Shown in pieces: positions 9,546 to 17,991 of a stretch of DNA of 64,000 nt (the first letter of the stretch is position 1; every line of letters starts with the position of its first letter). A model generated the notes under the pieces. That model did not search any database. It was not told the DNA's origin and was given only the letters and a program-made list of their open reading frames with translations. Source of the stretch: Flavobacterium sp. CFS9 (lineage in GTDB: Bacteria; Bacteroidota; Bacteroidia; Flavobacteriales; Flavobacteriaceae). Position numbers and translations under genes: made by a program. The stretch spans positions 2,046,001-2,110,000 of the forward strand of contig NZ_AP031573.1 of assembly GCF_041154745.1 (NCBI RefSeq). Reading direction: 5' to 3'.

Positions 9546-10484
9546 TTATCCCAAATGCTCTAACATGTCTTTTGTCATAGTTTCAAGATCAAAAGTATGT
9601 TTCCAGTCCCAGTCTTCTCTTGCCTGAGAATCGTCGATACTAGCCGGCCAGCTGTCCGCAATTTTCTGACGGAAATCAGGGTTATACGTTATTTCGAATT
9701 CAGGAATGTGTTTTTTAATTTCTGCGGCAATTTCAGTAGGAGTAAAACTCATTGCAGCTAAATTATATGAAGAATGTATTTTGATCTTCTCTGCCGGTGC
9801 CTTCATAATATTAATGGTTGCATCAATGGCATCATCCATATACATCATTGGCATTTTGGTTTCCGAAGATAAAAAGCACTCGTATTTTTTATCAGCAATA
9901 GCTTTGTAAAAAATATCAACAGCATAATCTGTAGTTCCGCCACCAGGAGGTGTCGACCAACTGATTAGGCCGGGATAACGGATGCTTCGAACATCAACTC
10001 CGTAAATATTATGGTAGTATTCACACCATCTTTCTCCAGCTTGTTTACTAATTCCGTAAACTGTAGAAGGTTCCATTACGGTATATTGAGGTGTATTTTC
10101 CTTAGGAGTAGTAGGTCCGAAAACCGCAATACTGGAAGGCCAGAATATCTTCTTTATTTTTTGGGCTTTTGCTAAATTTAAAACGTGAAATAATGAATTC
10201 ATATTCAGATCCCAGGCAAATGCAGGGTTTTTCTCGGCTGTAGCCGATAAAAGTGCCGCCATCAGATAAACATCAGTAATTTGATGTACTTCAACAAGAT
10301 GCTCAATTTGGTTGAAATCTAAAGCATTGACTACTTCAAACGGACCGGAATTAACAACGTCAGTATTTAATTTTCTAATATCAGAAGCAATAACATTTTC
10401 TGTTCCGTATAGTTTGCGCAGTTTTTGAGTCAGTTCCGTCCCAATTTGACCGCAGGCACCAATGATTAATATTTTTGGATTCAT
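9546..10484 (-). CDS. L-threonine 3-dehydrogenase, SDR/GalE-like type
   Basis: 312 residues from the ATG at 10482-10484; a longer upstream frame exists but adds a tail unlike the family. The enzyme oxidises L-threonine to 2-amino-3-oxobutyrate with NAD, in threonine catabolism. An N-terminal Rossmann motif GACGQIG (residues 9-15) and the YxxxK catalytic pair Tyr143/Lys147 in YGISK mark it as an extended SDR. From memory the sequence is very close to the structurally studied enzyme of Flavobacterium frigidimaris, which is why threonine dehydrogenase is preferred over a generic epimerase. It is cytoplasmic and monocistronic. No glycine C-acetyltransferase (kbl) lies beside it in this window. 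Confidence 0.87.
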   Translation of the reverse strand: MNPKILIIGACGQIGTELTQKLRKLYGTENVIASDIRKLNTDVVNSGPFEVVNALDFNQIEHLVEVHQITDVYLMAALLSATAEKNPAFAWDLNMNSLFHVLNLAKAQKIKKIFWPSSIAVFGPTTPKENTPQYTVMEPSTVYGISKQAGERWCEYYHNIYGVDVRSIRYPGLISWSTPPGGGTTDYAVDIFYKAIADKKYECFLSSETKMPMMYMDDAIDATINIMKAPAEKIKIHSSYNLAAMSFTPTEIAAEIKKHIPEFEITYNPDFRQKIADSWPASIDDSQAREDWDWKHTFDLETMTKDMLEHLG

Positions 10485-10758
10485 TTTTCGAATAGTTTTT
10501 TTGAGAGACAAATATAACGTTTTCGCAAATGTTTTCGCTTTTAAGGAGAACAAATTGTAAATTTAACAATGATAAAGATTCTTTTTTAGATTATTCGCTG
10601 TTGAATACTGGATGCAAATTGTAAATTATAAGTATTTTCGATCAGGAATTTTAAATTTGCCTATAAGTCCTACAAAGAAGAATTAGCCAATCTGTTTTGG
10701 TCTAATAGCAGCTAAATAATGTAATTTGTACCCAAAATCAGAATTCGTAATTGTAAAA

Positions 10759-10774
10759 TTACTTTGTAACTTTG
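10759..10774 (+). promoter_or_regulatory. Candidate promoter of lipoprotein-mfd operon
   Basis: Two overlapping -7 candidates, TTACTTTG and the consensus-matching TAACTTTG (10767-10774), lie 20 bp upstream of the ATG at 10794. This position favours 10794 over the ATG at 10782 as the start. No convincing -33 box at ideal spacing was found. The rest of the 310-bp divergent spacer 10485-10793 holds no gene. Confidence 0.45.
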
Positions 10775-10793
10775 TAGCTTAATGTTTTACCAA

Positions 10794-11420
10794 ATGAAAT
10801 ATAAGATATCTCTTTTTTTGCTTTTTGTTTTTGTATTGAATTCATGTCAGAATGAAGATGAAAAACGCCGTGCTGAAAACGAAAAGGAAGCCAAAAAAAA
10901 CGAAGTTATTTTTAATAAAATCAATAAAAGCTGGTCTTTTATAGATGAGCCGATCAACGAAATCTCGGAGCAAAAAGTGAATTCGTGGGGGGAATGGCGT
11001 GACTTTCTGAACGAACTTAGAGATAAACCCAGAAAAACAATTGGAGCATTCCAAAAAAAGTCAGCAGCTATTTCAAAGAAAGCAATGGCTTTAAACAATA
11101 ACATTCCTGCAGAATTTAATATTCCACAGATCAAAAGCCGAATTTCTATTTTGATTACAAAAGTAAGAATGATGGATTTATTCATTCATCTGAACCAAAT
11201 TCCTTCAGAGAAAGTGACATTTTTAATTGGCGAAATCAATAAAGAATTGGTTTCATTAGAAAGACAAATGGATGTAGTTATTGTAAAAAGTAAAATTCCG
11301 AAAGAAGAAGGAGAGGAAGATTTTTTAAGAATGTTAGATACCGCTCGTGCCATTCCAAACGAGACGACAGCTCCGATTCCGGGGAAAAATGTAGATCCAA
11401 ACACACCAAAAGTTGAGTAA
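10794..11420 (+). CDS. Lipoprotein of unknown function
   Basis: 208 residues from the ATG at 10794 (212 from 10782). The N-terminal segment KYKISLFLLFVFVLNSC is a lipoprotein signal with a clear lipobox (LNSC). Then comes an acidic and lysine-rich linker (QNEDEKRRAENEK) followed by a mostly helical body. No known domain was recognised. It overlaps the start of mfd by 8 bases (TTGAGTAA), so the two are probably co-transcribed and translationally coupled. Any functional link to transcription-coupled repair would be surprising for a membrane-anchored protein and is not claimed. Confidence 0.82.
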   Translation: MKYKISLFLLFVFVLNSCQNEDEKRRAENEKEAKKNEVIFNKINKSWSFIDEPINEISEQKVNSWGEWRDFLNELRDKPRKTIGAFQKKSAAISKKAMALNNNIPAEFNIPQIKSRISILITKVRMMDLFIHLNQIPSEKVTFLIGEINKELVSLERQMDVVIVKSKIPKEEGEEDFLRMLDTARAIPNETTAPIPGKNVDPNTPKVE

Positions 11421-14400
11421 AAACGCCTTATATACCCTGTATGATGATCTGCCAAAAAATCAGCAGATTGCCACACAATTACTGGAACAGAAACAAATAA
11501 AAATGCATCTTAACGGATTGTTAGGATCAGCAGTTTCATTTGTTTTGCGTGCTGTTTTCAAAAAATCCGAATTGCCTTTTTTAGTCATTTTAGACAACAA
11601 AGAAGAGGCAGCTTATTATCTGAACGATCTCGAACAAATGATCGGAGAACAGGATGTACTGTTTTATCCAGCTTCATTTCGCCGTCCGTATCAAATTGAT
11701 GAAACAGATAACGCCAATGTTTTGCTTCGTGCTGAGGTTTTAAACCGAATTAATTCCCGTAAAAAACCAGCTGTAATTGTTACCTATCCCGAAGCACTTT
11801 TCGAAAAAGTAGTGACACGCAGGGAACTTGATAAAAACACTTTAAAAGTCGCTTTGAACGATAAAATTTCGATCGATTTTATCAATGAAGTCTTGTTTGA
11901 ATACGAATTTAAAAGAGTCGATTTTATCACTGAACCCGGAGAGTTTTCTGTTCGAGGCGGAATTGTCGATGTGTTCTCATTTTCTAACGATCATCCGTAC
12001 AGAATAGAGTTTTTTGGTAACGAAGTAGACAGCATCAGAAGTTTTGATGTAGAAACACAATTATCAATAGAAACTCATAAAAAGATCACAATCATCCCAA
12101 ATGTCGAGAACAAACTTTTTCAGGAAAATAGAGAGAGTTTCTTAGACTATATTGCCGAGAGGACCGTCTTGTTTATTCAAAATACAGAAGGACTTTTCAC
12201 TCAGTTAGACAAACAATTCGCCAGAGCCGAAGAAGCTTTCGAGAAACTTTCAAAAGAAATAAAACACGCAGAACCTGAAAAGCTATTTTTAAATCAAACC
12301 TCGTTTATCAAACGTGCTTTGGATTTTTCAATAGTAGAATTGGCTTCAAAACCTGTTTTTAAAACCACAAAAACATTCGATTTTCATATTCATCCGCAGC
12401 CTTCTTTTAATAAACAATTTGATTTGCTGCTGAATAATCTGAGTGACAATCATTTCAACGGATATAAAAATTATCTGTTCTGTTCGAATGAAACTCAGGC
12501 GAAACGTTTTCATGATATTTTCGAAACTTTAGACGAAGCTAATTCAGAGAACATTCGAAAACAATATCATACCGTTGTTCTGCCTTTGTATCAGGGATTT
12601 ATCGACGAAGAAAGCCAGATTACAGCCTATACCGATCACCAGATTTTTGAGCGCTATCATAAATTTAATATCAAAAACGGTTATTCGAAAAAGCAGAATA
12701 TTACGCTAAAGGAATTAACAGCGCTTTCGGTTGGTGATTACGTAACCCATATCGATCACGGTATTGGGAAATTTGGAGGTTTACAGAAAATTCAGGTCGA
12801 AGGAAAAACTCAGGAAGCCATAAAACTGGTTTATGCCGATAATGATATTGTGTATGTGAGCATTCACTCGCTCCATAAGATTTCAAAATACAACGGAAAA
12901 GACGGAACTCCTCCTAAAATATATAAACTGGGCTCGAACGCCTGGAAAGTTTTAAAACAAAAAACCAAAGCGAGGGTTAAACATATTGCCTTCAATTTGA
13001 TTCAGTTGTATGCAAAACGACGATTGGAAAAAGGTTTTCAGTTTGCACCGGACAGTTATTTGCAGAACGAATTAGAAAGTTCGTTCATATACGAAGATAC
13101 ACCGGATCAAACTAAATCGACACAGGAAGTCAAAGCCGACATGGAAAGCGATCGTCCGATGGACCGTTTAGTTTGTGGTGATGTAGGTTTTGGAAAAACA
13201 GAGGTGGCCATTCGTGCGGCGTTTAAGGCAGTAGACAATAGCAAACAAGTAGCTGTTTTGGTTCCGACGACCATTTTGGCTTACCAACATTACCGTACAT
13301 TTTCAGAACGTTTGAAAGATATGCCGGTGACTATTGGTTACATGAACCGATTTAGAACTGCCAAACAGAAAGCACAGACTTTAAAAGATTTAGCAGAAGG
13401 AAAACTGGACATTGTGATTGGAACACACCAGTTAGTCAATAAAAATGTAGTTTTTAAAGATCTTGGTTTATTGATTGTCGACGAAGAGCAGAAGTTTGGA
13501 GTAAACGTAAAAGATAAACTTAAAACGATTGCTGCGAATGTCGACACGTTAACCTTAACGGCAACGCCAATCCCGAGAACACTTCAGTTCTCGTTAATGG
13601 CAGCTAGGGATCTGTCTGTAATTACAACTCCTCCGCCAAACCGATACCCTATCGAAACCAGTGTGGTTGGGTTTAATGAAGAAATAATCCGTGATGCTAT
13701 TTCGTATGAAATTCAGCGTAACGGTCAGGTTTTCTTCATCAATAACCGAATCGAAAATATAAAAGAAGTTGCCGGAATGATTCAGCGTCTGGTGCCAAAT
13801 GCCAGAGTAGGAATCGGTCATGGACAAATGGACGGTGCGAAACTCGAAGAATTGATGTTGGGCTTCATGAACGGTGATTTTGACGTTCTGGTGGCCACAA
13901 CAATTATCGAAAGTGGTCTGGACGTACCAAATGCCAATACGATTTTTATTAACAATGCCAATAATTTTGGACTCTCCGATTTGCATCAAATGCGAGGCAG
14001 AGTAGGTCGAAGCAATAAAAAAGCATTTTGTTATTTCATCTGTCCGCCTTATTCTTCTATGACGGATGATGCCAGAAAACGTATTCAGGCTTTAGAGCAG
14101 TTTAGCGAATTAGGAAGTGGTTTCAACATTGCGATGAAAGATCTTGAAATTCGTGGAGCAGGAGATTTATTGGGAGGAGAACAAAGTGGTTTCATTAATG
14201 AAATTGGATTTGATACCTACCAAAAAATTATGAATGAGGCTATCGAAGAATTGAAGGAGAATGAATTCAAGGACTTATATCCGGAAGAGAACGATATTGA
14301 AACTAAGGAATATGTAAAAGATCTCCAAATTGATACTGATTTTGAGTTATTGTTTTCTGATGAATACATCAATAATGTTACCGAACGTTTGAGTTTATAC

Positions 14401-14778
14401 AACGAGTTGGGCAGTGTGAAAAATGAAGAAGAACTGGTGATCTTTCAAAATAAACTAATTGACCGTTTCGGGCCAATGCCTCCGCGTGCCAATGCCTTGA
14501 TGAATAGTATTCGAATCAAATGGATTGCGACAAGTGTAGGTATTGAGAAATTAGTGATGAAAAAAGGCAAGATGATAGGTTATTTCGTTTCAGACCAGCA
14601 ATCTGATTATTACCAGTCGAAGCGTTTTCATAAAGTAATCAAATTTGTACAGACCCATAGTAATCTTTGCCAAATGAAAGAGAAACAAACTCCTAACGGT
14701 TTAAGACTTTTACTGACTTTTGATAATGTGAAATCAACCAGACGAGCACTGGAGTTAATGGAAATGTTAGGAGAGTAA
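11413..14778 (+). CDS. mfd: Transcription-repair coupling factor Mfd
   Basis: 1121 residues, close to the usual ~1150. This DNA translocase removes RNA polymerase stalled at lesions and recruits the UvrAB excision system. Visible domains: UvrB-like N-terminal module (residues ~1-330); the RNA-polymerase-interacting CarD-like domain near residue 440 (LSVGDYVTHIDHGIGKF); helicase motor with Walker A GFGKT (~591), VDEEQKFG box, TATPIPRTL, and ATTIIESGLDVPNANT with QMRGRVGRS; C-terminal TRCF domain to the end. The start is a TTG overlapping the previous stop; the encoded MSKNALYTLYD fits the family, and no in-frame ATG exists before codon 31. Terminated by the hairpin at 14804-14842. Confidence 0.96.
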   Translation: MSKNALYTLYDDLPKNQQIATQLLEQKQIKMHLNGLLGSAVSFVLRAVFKKSELPFLVILDNKEEAAYYLNDLEQMIGEQDVLFYPASFRRPYQIDETDNANVLLRAEVLNRINSRKKPAVIVTYPEALFEKVVTRRELDKNTLKVALNDKISIDFINEVLFEYEFKRVDFITEPGEFSVRGGIVDVFSFSNDHPYRIEFFGNEVDSIRSFDVETQLSIETHKKITIIPNVENKLFQENRESFLDYIAERTVLFIQNTEGLFTQLDKQFARAEEAFEKLSKEIKHAEPEKLFLNQTSFIKRALDFSIVELASKPVFKTTKTFDFHIHPQPSFNKQFDLLLNNLSDNHFNGYKNYLFCSNETQAKRFHDIFETLDEANSENIRKQYHTVVLPLYQGFIDEESQITAYTDHQIFERYHKFNIKNGYSKKQNITLKELTALSVGDYVTHIDHGIGKFGGLQKIQVEGKTQEAIKLVYADNDIVYVSIHSLHKISKYNGKDGTPPKIYKLGSNAWKVLKQKTKARVKHIAFNLIQLYAKRRLEKGFQFAPDSYLQNELESSFIYEDTPDQTKSTQEVKADMESDRPMDRLVCGDVGFGKTEVAIRAAFKAVDNSKQVAVLVPTTILAYQHYRTFSERLKDMPVTIGYMNRFRTAKQKAQTLKDLAEGKLDIVIGTHQLVNKNVVFKDLGLLIVDEEQKFGVNVKDKLKTIAANVDTLTLTATPIPRTLQFSLMAARDLSVITTPPPNRYPIETSVVGFNEEIIRDAISYEIQRNGQVFFINNRIENIKEVAGMIQRLVPNARVGIGHGQMDGAKLEELMLGFMNGDFDVLVATTIIESGLDVPNANTIFINNANNFGLSDLHQMRGRVGRSNKKAFCYFICPPYSSMTDDARKRIQALEQFSELGSGFNIAMKDLEIRGAGDLLGGEQSGFINEIGFDTYQKIMNEAIEELKENEFKDLYPEENDIETKEYVKDLQIDTDFELLFSDEYINNVTERLSLYNELGSVKNEEELVIFQNKLIDRFGPMPPRANALMNSIRIKWIATSVGIEKLVMKKGKMIGYFVSDQQSDYYQSKRFHKVIKFVQTHSNLCQMKEKQTPNGLRLLLTFDNVKSTRRALELMEMLGE

Positions 14779-14803
14779 ACACTATTAAAAGATATAATAC
14801 TCT

Positions 14804-14842
14804 AAATCCGGCAGGTTTTTGAAACCTGTCGGATTTGTTTTT
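14804..14842 (+). terminator. Terminator of mfd, member of CCTGTCGG repeat family
   Basis: A 15-bp stem AAATCCGGCAGGTTT / AAACCTGTCGGATTT with a 3-base loop and T-rich tail. The core GGCAGGTTT...AAACCTGTCGG matches the hairpin at 19818-19848, so the same dispersed palindrome appears to serve as terminator in two places. Confidence 0.75.
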
Positions 14843-14878
14843 TAATATGTATAAGGAGGAGTAGAATTAGTATAAAAG

Positions 14879-14994
14879 TCTGGGCGTTTCCCTCCGGGCC
14901 GGGCTGTACGCTAAATCTTTTGCGACAAGAGATTTTAGGAAGTTGCAAAAAATTCCATGTGCCGCAAAAGGATATCGCTGCCATCCCTAACGCA
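14879..14994 (+). ncRNA. Candidate structured RNA or dispersed repeat
   Basis: About 116 bp, GC-richer than its surroundings, with nested complementary segments. GCGTT (14884-14888) pairs with AACGC (14989-14993). ATCTTTTGCG (14915-14924) pairs with CGCAAAAGGAT (14963-14973) apart from one bulge. A local GCGT/ACGC stem closes around CCCTCCGGGCCGGG. No open frame is convincing. From memory, closely similar elements recur in intergenic regions of Flavobacterium genomes, possibly the reported Flavo-1 motif, but I cannot verify that match. The strand is uncertain because palindromic pairing holds on both. Confidence 0.4.
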
Positions 14995-15140
14995 TTTTAC
15001 GTTAGAAAATTCTATTTGTCAGTTTTAAAGGAGATTGCTGGAAGCCGTGTTCAAATATTCACAGATCAGGACAACAGTTCATACATTGAGTAAATTTATT
15101 TATTATGTTTCCTCTTTAACATAAGCATTCGAGATGATTA

Positions 15141-15400
15141 AAAAAGGGCTGAAAGCCTAAAAGCAATAGAATAGTGCAGCGCACTATGCACTAAATTGAT
15201 GATGAGTAACGCCCTGAAAGGGCACAAGCAGAAATAGATACTAATAAAATAGAATTCCATTTCAAAAAACATATAAAATTATATCATTGCTTTTCTTTGA
15301 GATCAGGCTTTCGCCCTTTCAGGGCTTAAATGATCATTCTTATTATTCATAGTGCGTTGCACCATGCTGTTGCTGAAGCTCTTTCAGAGCAATGAATTTT
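15141..15400. repeat. Long inverted-repeat element, REPIN/MITE-like (copy A)
   Basis: About 260 bp with two ~90-bp arms in inverted orientation around a ~90-bp AT-rich centre. Each arm holds two small palindromes, GGCTGAAAGCC or GCTCTTTCAGAGC at the outer end and GCCCTGAAAGGGC at the inner end, with a conserved AGCAATAGAATAGTGC-like segment between. A second copy lies at 51729-51998 in the opposite orientation, and both centres share ATAAAATAGAATTC. There is no coding frame. The rest of the gap 15001-15140 shows nothing recognisable. Confidence 0.75.
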
Positions 15401-15470
15401 AAGAATCTTGATTTTCCTCAATTACTCGCTCGCTTTTGCAATAGATTCATAGATACCAATTTTAATCATA

Positions 15471-15508
15471 AAAAAATCCTCTTATCTTTTTAGAAGACAA
15501 GAGGATTA
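15471..15508 (-). terminator. Rho-independent terminator
   Basis: AATCCTCTTATCTT pairs with AAGACAAGAGGATT (one mismatch/wobble) around a short loop, and the minus strand continues into Ts (A-run at 15471-15476). It lies downstream of the minus-strand gene ending at 15556. Confidence 0.8.
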
Positions 15509-15555
15509 TATATCGGACGAACCTTTGTAAGGTTCTTTTGAAGTTAATTTTGAAT

Positions 15556-16212
15556 CTAGTTCTTCAAGTCTTTAATTACTTTAAAAGCAACGTCAACCTG
15601 ATCTTCGCCAACTAAAATGGTAAATTCATTAGAAGTCGAAATTACCTCATTGATGATAATTCCTTCCCATGCCAAACGTTGGAAAATGAAATAGTAAATC
15701 CCGGGAACCACAATGTTTTCTTTTGGCAATTTTACGGTTATGGAGGCCAGGTTGTCTAACTTCTGAATAAGCTTCTCTCTCATAAAGTGTTTTTCAACTA
15801 AATGATTTACGCTGCTGCTTACCACAATATTGGTTTCGTTTACTCCGCGTGATGAGGTATAAAATATGTCAGATAATGTATTGATATCAGAGATTAAATC
15901 CGCCTGCTTGTTCAAAACAGTTTCGGAAGCGGCAAAAGTGTAATCCGTCAATTCAGATCGAACCGTGATTTCGCCTATATTTTTAATTACTTTATTGATT
16001 TTATGATTCAGTTTAAAATCCAGTTCTTCTGTTAGTCTTTTTAATGACATTACTACAGCGCCTTGTTTTACTTCTTTACCAAATTCACTTTCCAATTCGG
16101 TCATAATGTTCCGTGAAAGAGAAGTAAGGTTGATAATTCCAAGCGATAACGCATTCAATAAAAAGGGTTTTGTTTTAATGTAATTCTCGACGATTGAAGA
16201 AACGGTTTTCAT
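15556..16212 (-). CDS. ACT-domain-like protein (often labelled aspartate kinase)
   Basis: 218 residues, cytoplasmic. The C-terminal ~90 residues (ITVKLPKENIVVPGIYYFIFQRLAWEGIIINEVISTSNEFTILV) have the beta-alpha-beta pattern of an ACT-type regulatory domain, similar to aspartokinase C-termini. The N-terminal half (residues 1-80) looks like a winged-helix or tetramerisation region (GIINLTSLSRNIMTELESEFGKEV). No amino-acid-kinase catalytic domain is present, so an aspartate kinase name would be misleading. Probably an amino-acid-sensing or regulatory protein. It is monocistronic, flanked by a terminator and an AT-rich promoter region. Confidence 0.72.
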   Translation of the reverse strand: MKTVSSIVENYIKTKPFLLNALSLGIINLTSLSRNIMTELESEFGKEVKQGAVVMSLKRLTEELDFKLNHKINKVIKNIGEITVRSELTDYTFAASETVLNKQADLISDINTLSDIFYTSSRGVNETNIVVSSSVNHLVEKHFMREKLIQKLDNLASITVKLPKENIVVPGIYYFIFQRLAWEGIIINEVISTSNEFTILVGEDQVDVAFKVIKDLKN

Positions 16213-16330
16213 AGTTTTTTTCTTTTTTTTTGTAACTTAATTGGTTCAGTGTAGTTAATTTTGTGTTATAAAATCCTGCGAATATAAATAAAAAAACAAT
16301 TTGTTACAAATATAACAATGTAAAATTATG

Positions 16331-16690
16331 TTAAAAATGGAAAAAAGCGTCTGTAATATGTTCAATTGCAAATGATTCCCTGTTTTTATGTATCGCGATG
16401 ATGTCAAAACGGATTTCAATATCCATTTCCCTATCGTTTATATAGGCATTTACGGCCTTTACCAGCAGTTGAATCTTTTTAGGTTTTACAAAATCCTGCG
16501 GTAAACCAAAATCCAAAGTCGATCTTGTTTTTACTTCGATGATAGCCAAAATAGATTCTTTTTTGGCGATAATATCAATTTCGGCCTTTTGGAAAGTCCA
16601 GTTTCGATCGAGAATTTTATAGCCGTTTTGCTCCAGATATTCCACAGCGAGATCTTCACCTTTTTTTCCAAGTTCATTATGTTCAGCCAT
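16331..16690 (-). CDS. YraN family (UPF0102) nuclease-fold protein
   Basis: 119 residues from the ATG at 16688-16690. It has GKKGEDLAVEYL near the N-terminus and AEIDIIAKKES followed by LAIIEVKTR, the D...ExK core of a restriction-endonuclease-like fold typical of YraN. An upstream in-frame extension of 21 residues is not family-like. The role is unproven in any species; a Holliday-junction or DNA-processing function is suspected from the fold. The palindromic repeat at 16749-16806 lies just upstream. Confidence 0.9.
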   Translation of the reverse strand: MAEHNELGKKGEDLAVEYLEQNGYKILDRNWTFQKAEIDIIAKKESILAIIEVKTRSTLDFGLPQDFVKPKKIQLLVKAVNAYINDREMDIEIRFDIIAIHKNRESFAIEHITDAFFHF

Positions 16691-16748
16691 TTCTTTAAAT
16701 TGTGAATTATGAGTTATGATGTTTTTATGCTGTAAAGGGTAATTTGTA

Positions 16749-16806
16749 CGCAAAGACGCGAAGTCACAAAGAATCAGGTAAAACTCTGCGATTTCGCGTC
16801 TTTGCG
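16749..16806. repeat. Dispersed palindromic repeat
   Basis: The inverted arms CGCAAAGACGCGAAGTC (16749-16765) and GATTTCGCGTCTTTGCG (16790-16806) match almost perfectly around a 24-base loop. The unit is a familiar type of intergenic palindrome in Bacteroidota. It lies between yraN and the LD-carboxypeptidase gene and could act as an mRNA 3'-end hairpin. Confidence 0.7.
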
Positions 16807-16862
16807 AGAATATGATATGTGGTATTTAAAATTCTTTAGAGAAAAGAAATTCTCAGGGATTA

Positions 16863-17885
16863 TTATTTTTGAAAAGAAACAGTACTTCCGGACGCATTGA
16901 CATCAATTGTAATGGTACTTCCCATAATTAAAGCCCTGTTGTCCTGAATGTGTCCGGCCGGGAAATTAAAAATTACAGGAATATTGTACTTTTTGGTAAC
17001 ATCGTCTACAATTTCTACCGCATTTTTCCCCCATGGAACTTCGTTATCCTTCATTTTGGTCATACCGCCAACAATGATTCCTTTTAGATTTTCGATGCAT
17101 CCATTGCGTCTTAAATTCATCATCATACGATCAATATGATAGAGATACTCGTCAAGGTCTTCAATAAACAAAATTTTATCTTTACAGTCAATTGCCGAAG
17201 GAGAACCTAACAAACTGTATAAAATAGATAGATTTCCTCCCACTAATTCCCCAGTTGCGTTTCCAAAGCGGTTCATTTTATCCGGTCCAATGGCATAAGA
17301 AATAGGTTCACCAAATAAGGCAGATTTCATCGAACTTACCGCCGCAGGAGTAGCTCTTGGAACTGTTACCGGCATGATCCCGTGAATGGACTTATAGCCC
17401 ATCGTGTTCAAATGATTGTGCAGAACGGTAACATCGCTAAAACCAACAATCCATTTAGGGTGTTGTTTGAATTTGGTAAAATCAAGTAAATCGATCATCC
17501 TTACTGTTCCATAGCCACCACGAACACACCAGATTGCTTTGATGTTTGGATTGTCTAATTGTTTTTGAAAATCAGCAGCACGCTGTTCATCTGTACCGGC
17601 CAGTTGATTAAAATCTAAACCAATAGTACTTCCAACTACGGCTTCAAGCCCCCAGCTGTGCAATAAATCGATAGTTGGTTTTAGATTATCATCTATATTT
17701 TTTCTTGCTGTTGCTAAAATGGCAACTGTATCTCCTTTTTGTAAATAAGGTGGTGTTATCATGTTTTGTTGTGATTGACAGTGGATGGATTGTAAAGCAA
17801 AAATAAGAAATACGAGTTTATAAATAGAAAAGTAGTTTCTGTGGTATTGACGGGTGCTCGCTTTCATGTTTTTCTGCTGGTTCAT
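16863..17885 (-). CDS. LD-carboxypeptidase, peptidase family S66
   Basis: 340 residues; cleaves the L,D bond of the terminal D-Ala in murein tetrapeptides during peptidoglycan recycling. The S66 hallmarks are visible: WCVRGGYGTVR, the nucleophile Ser150 in GFSDVT, the EDLDEYLYHIDRM segment and the C-terminal catalytic His in FNFPAGHI. A hydrophobic stretch (residues ~20-36, YKLVFLIFALQSIHC) implies export; the Cys could be lipidated but the lipobox is weak. Starts at 17885 or at the internal ATG six codons later (17867) are both possible. Monocistronic, divergent from the EEP nuclease gene. Confidence 0.9.
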   Translation of the reverse strand: MNQQKNMKASTRQYHRNYFSIYKLVFLIFALQSIHCQSQQNMITPPYLQKGDTVAILATARKNIDDNLKPTIDLLHSWGLEAVVGSTIGLDFNQLAGTDEQRAADFQKQLDNPNIKAIWCVRGGYGTVRMIDLLDFTKFKQHPKWIVGFSDVTVLHNHLNTMGYKSIHGIMPVTVPRATPAAVSSMKSALFGEPISYAIGPDKMNRFGNATGELVGGNLSILYSLLGSPSAIDCKDKILFIEDLDEYLYHIDRMMMNLRRNGCIENLKGIIVGGMTKMKDNEVPWGKNAVEIVDDVTKKYNIPVIFNFPAGHIQDNRALIMGSTITIDVNASGSTVSFQK

Positions 17886-17991
17886 TCGTAAAGATAAAAC
17901 AAATATAAATATTTTAAAAAATAAAATTATTAGAAAATTCTTACAAATTGTTTTAATTTGTTTAAATTGAACTTTTTAAAGAGTTAAGTTT

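Noticed and set aside
13594..13989. 131-codon minus-strand frame inside mfd
   Set aside because: Lies wholly opposite conserved helicase motifs of mfd; a compositional shadow.
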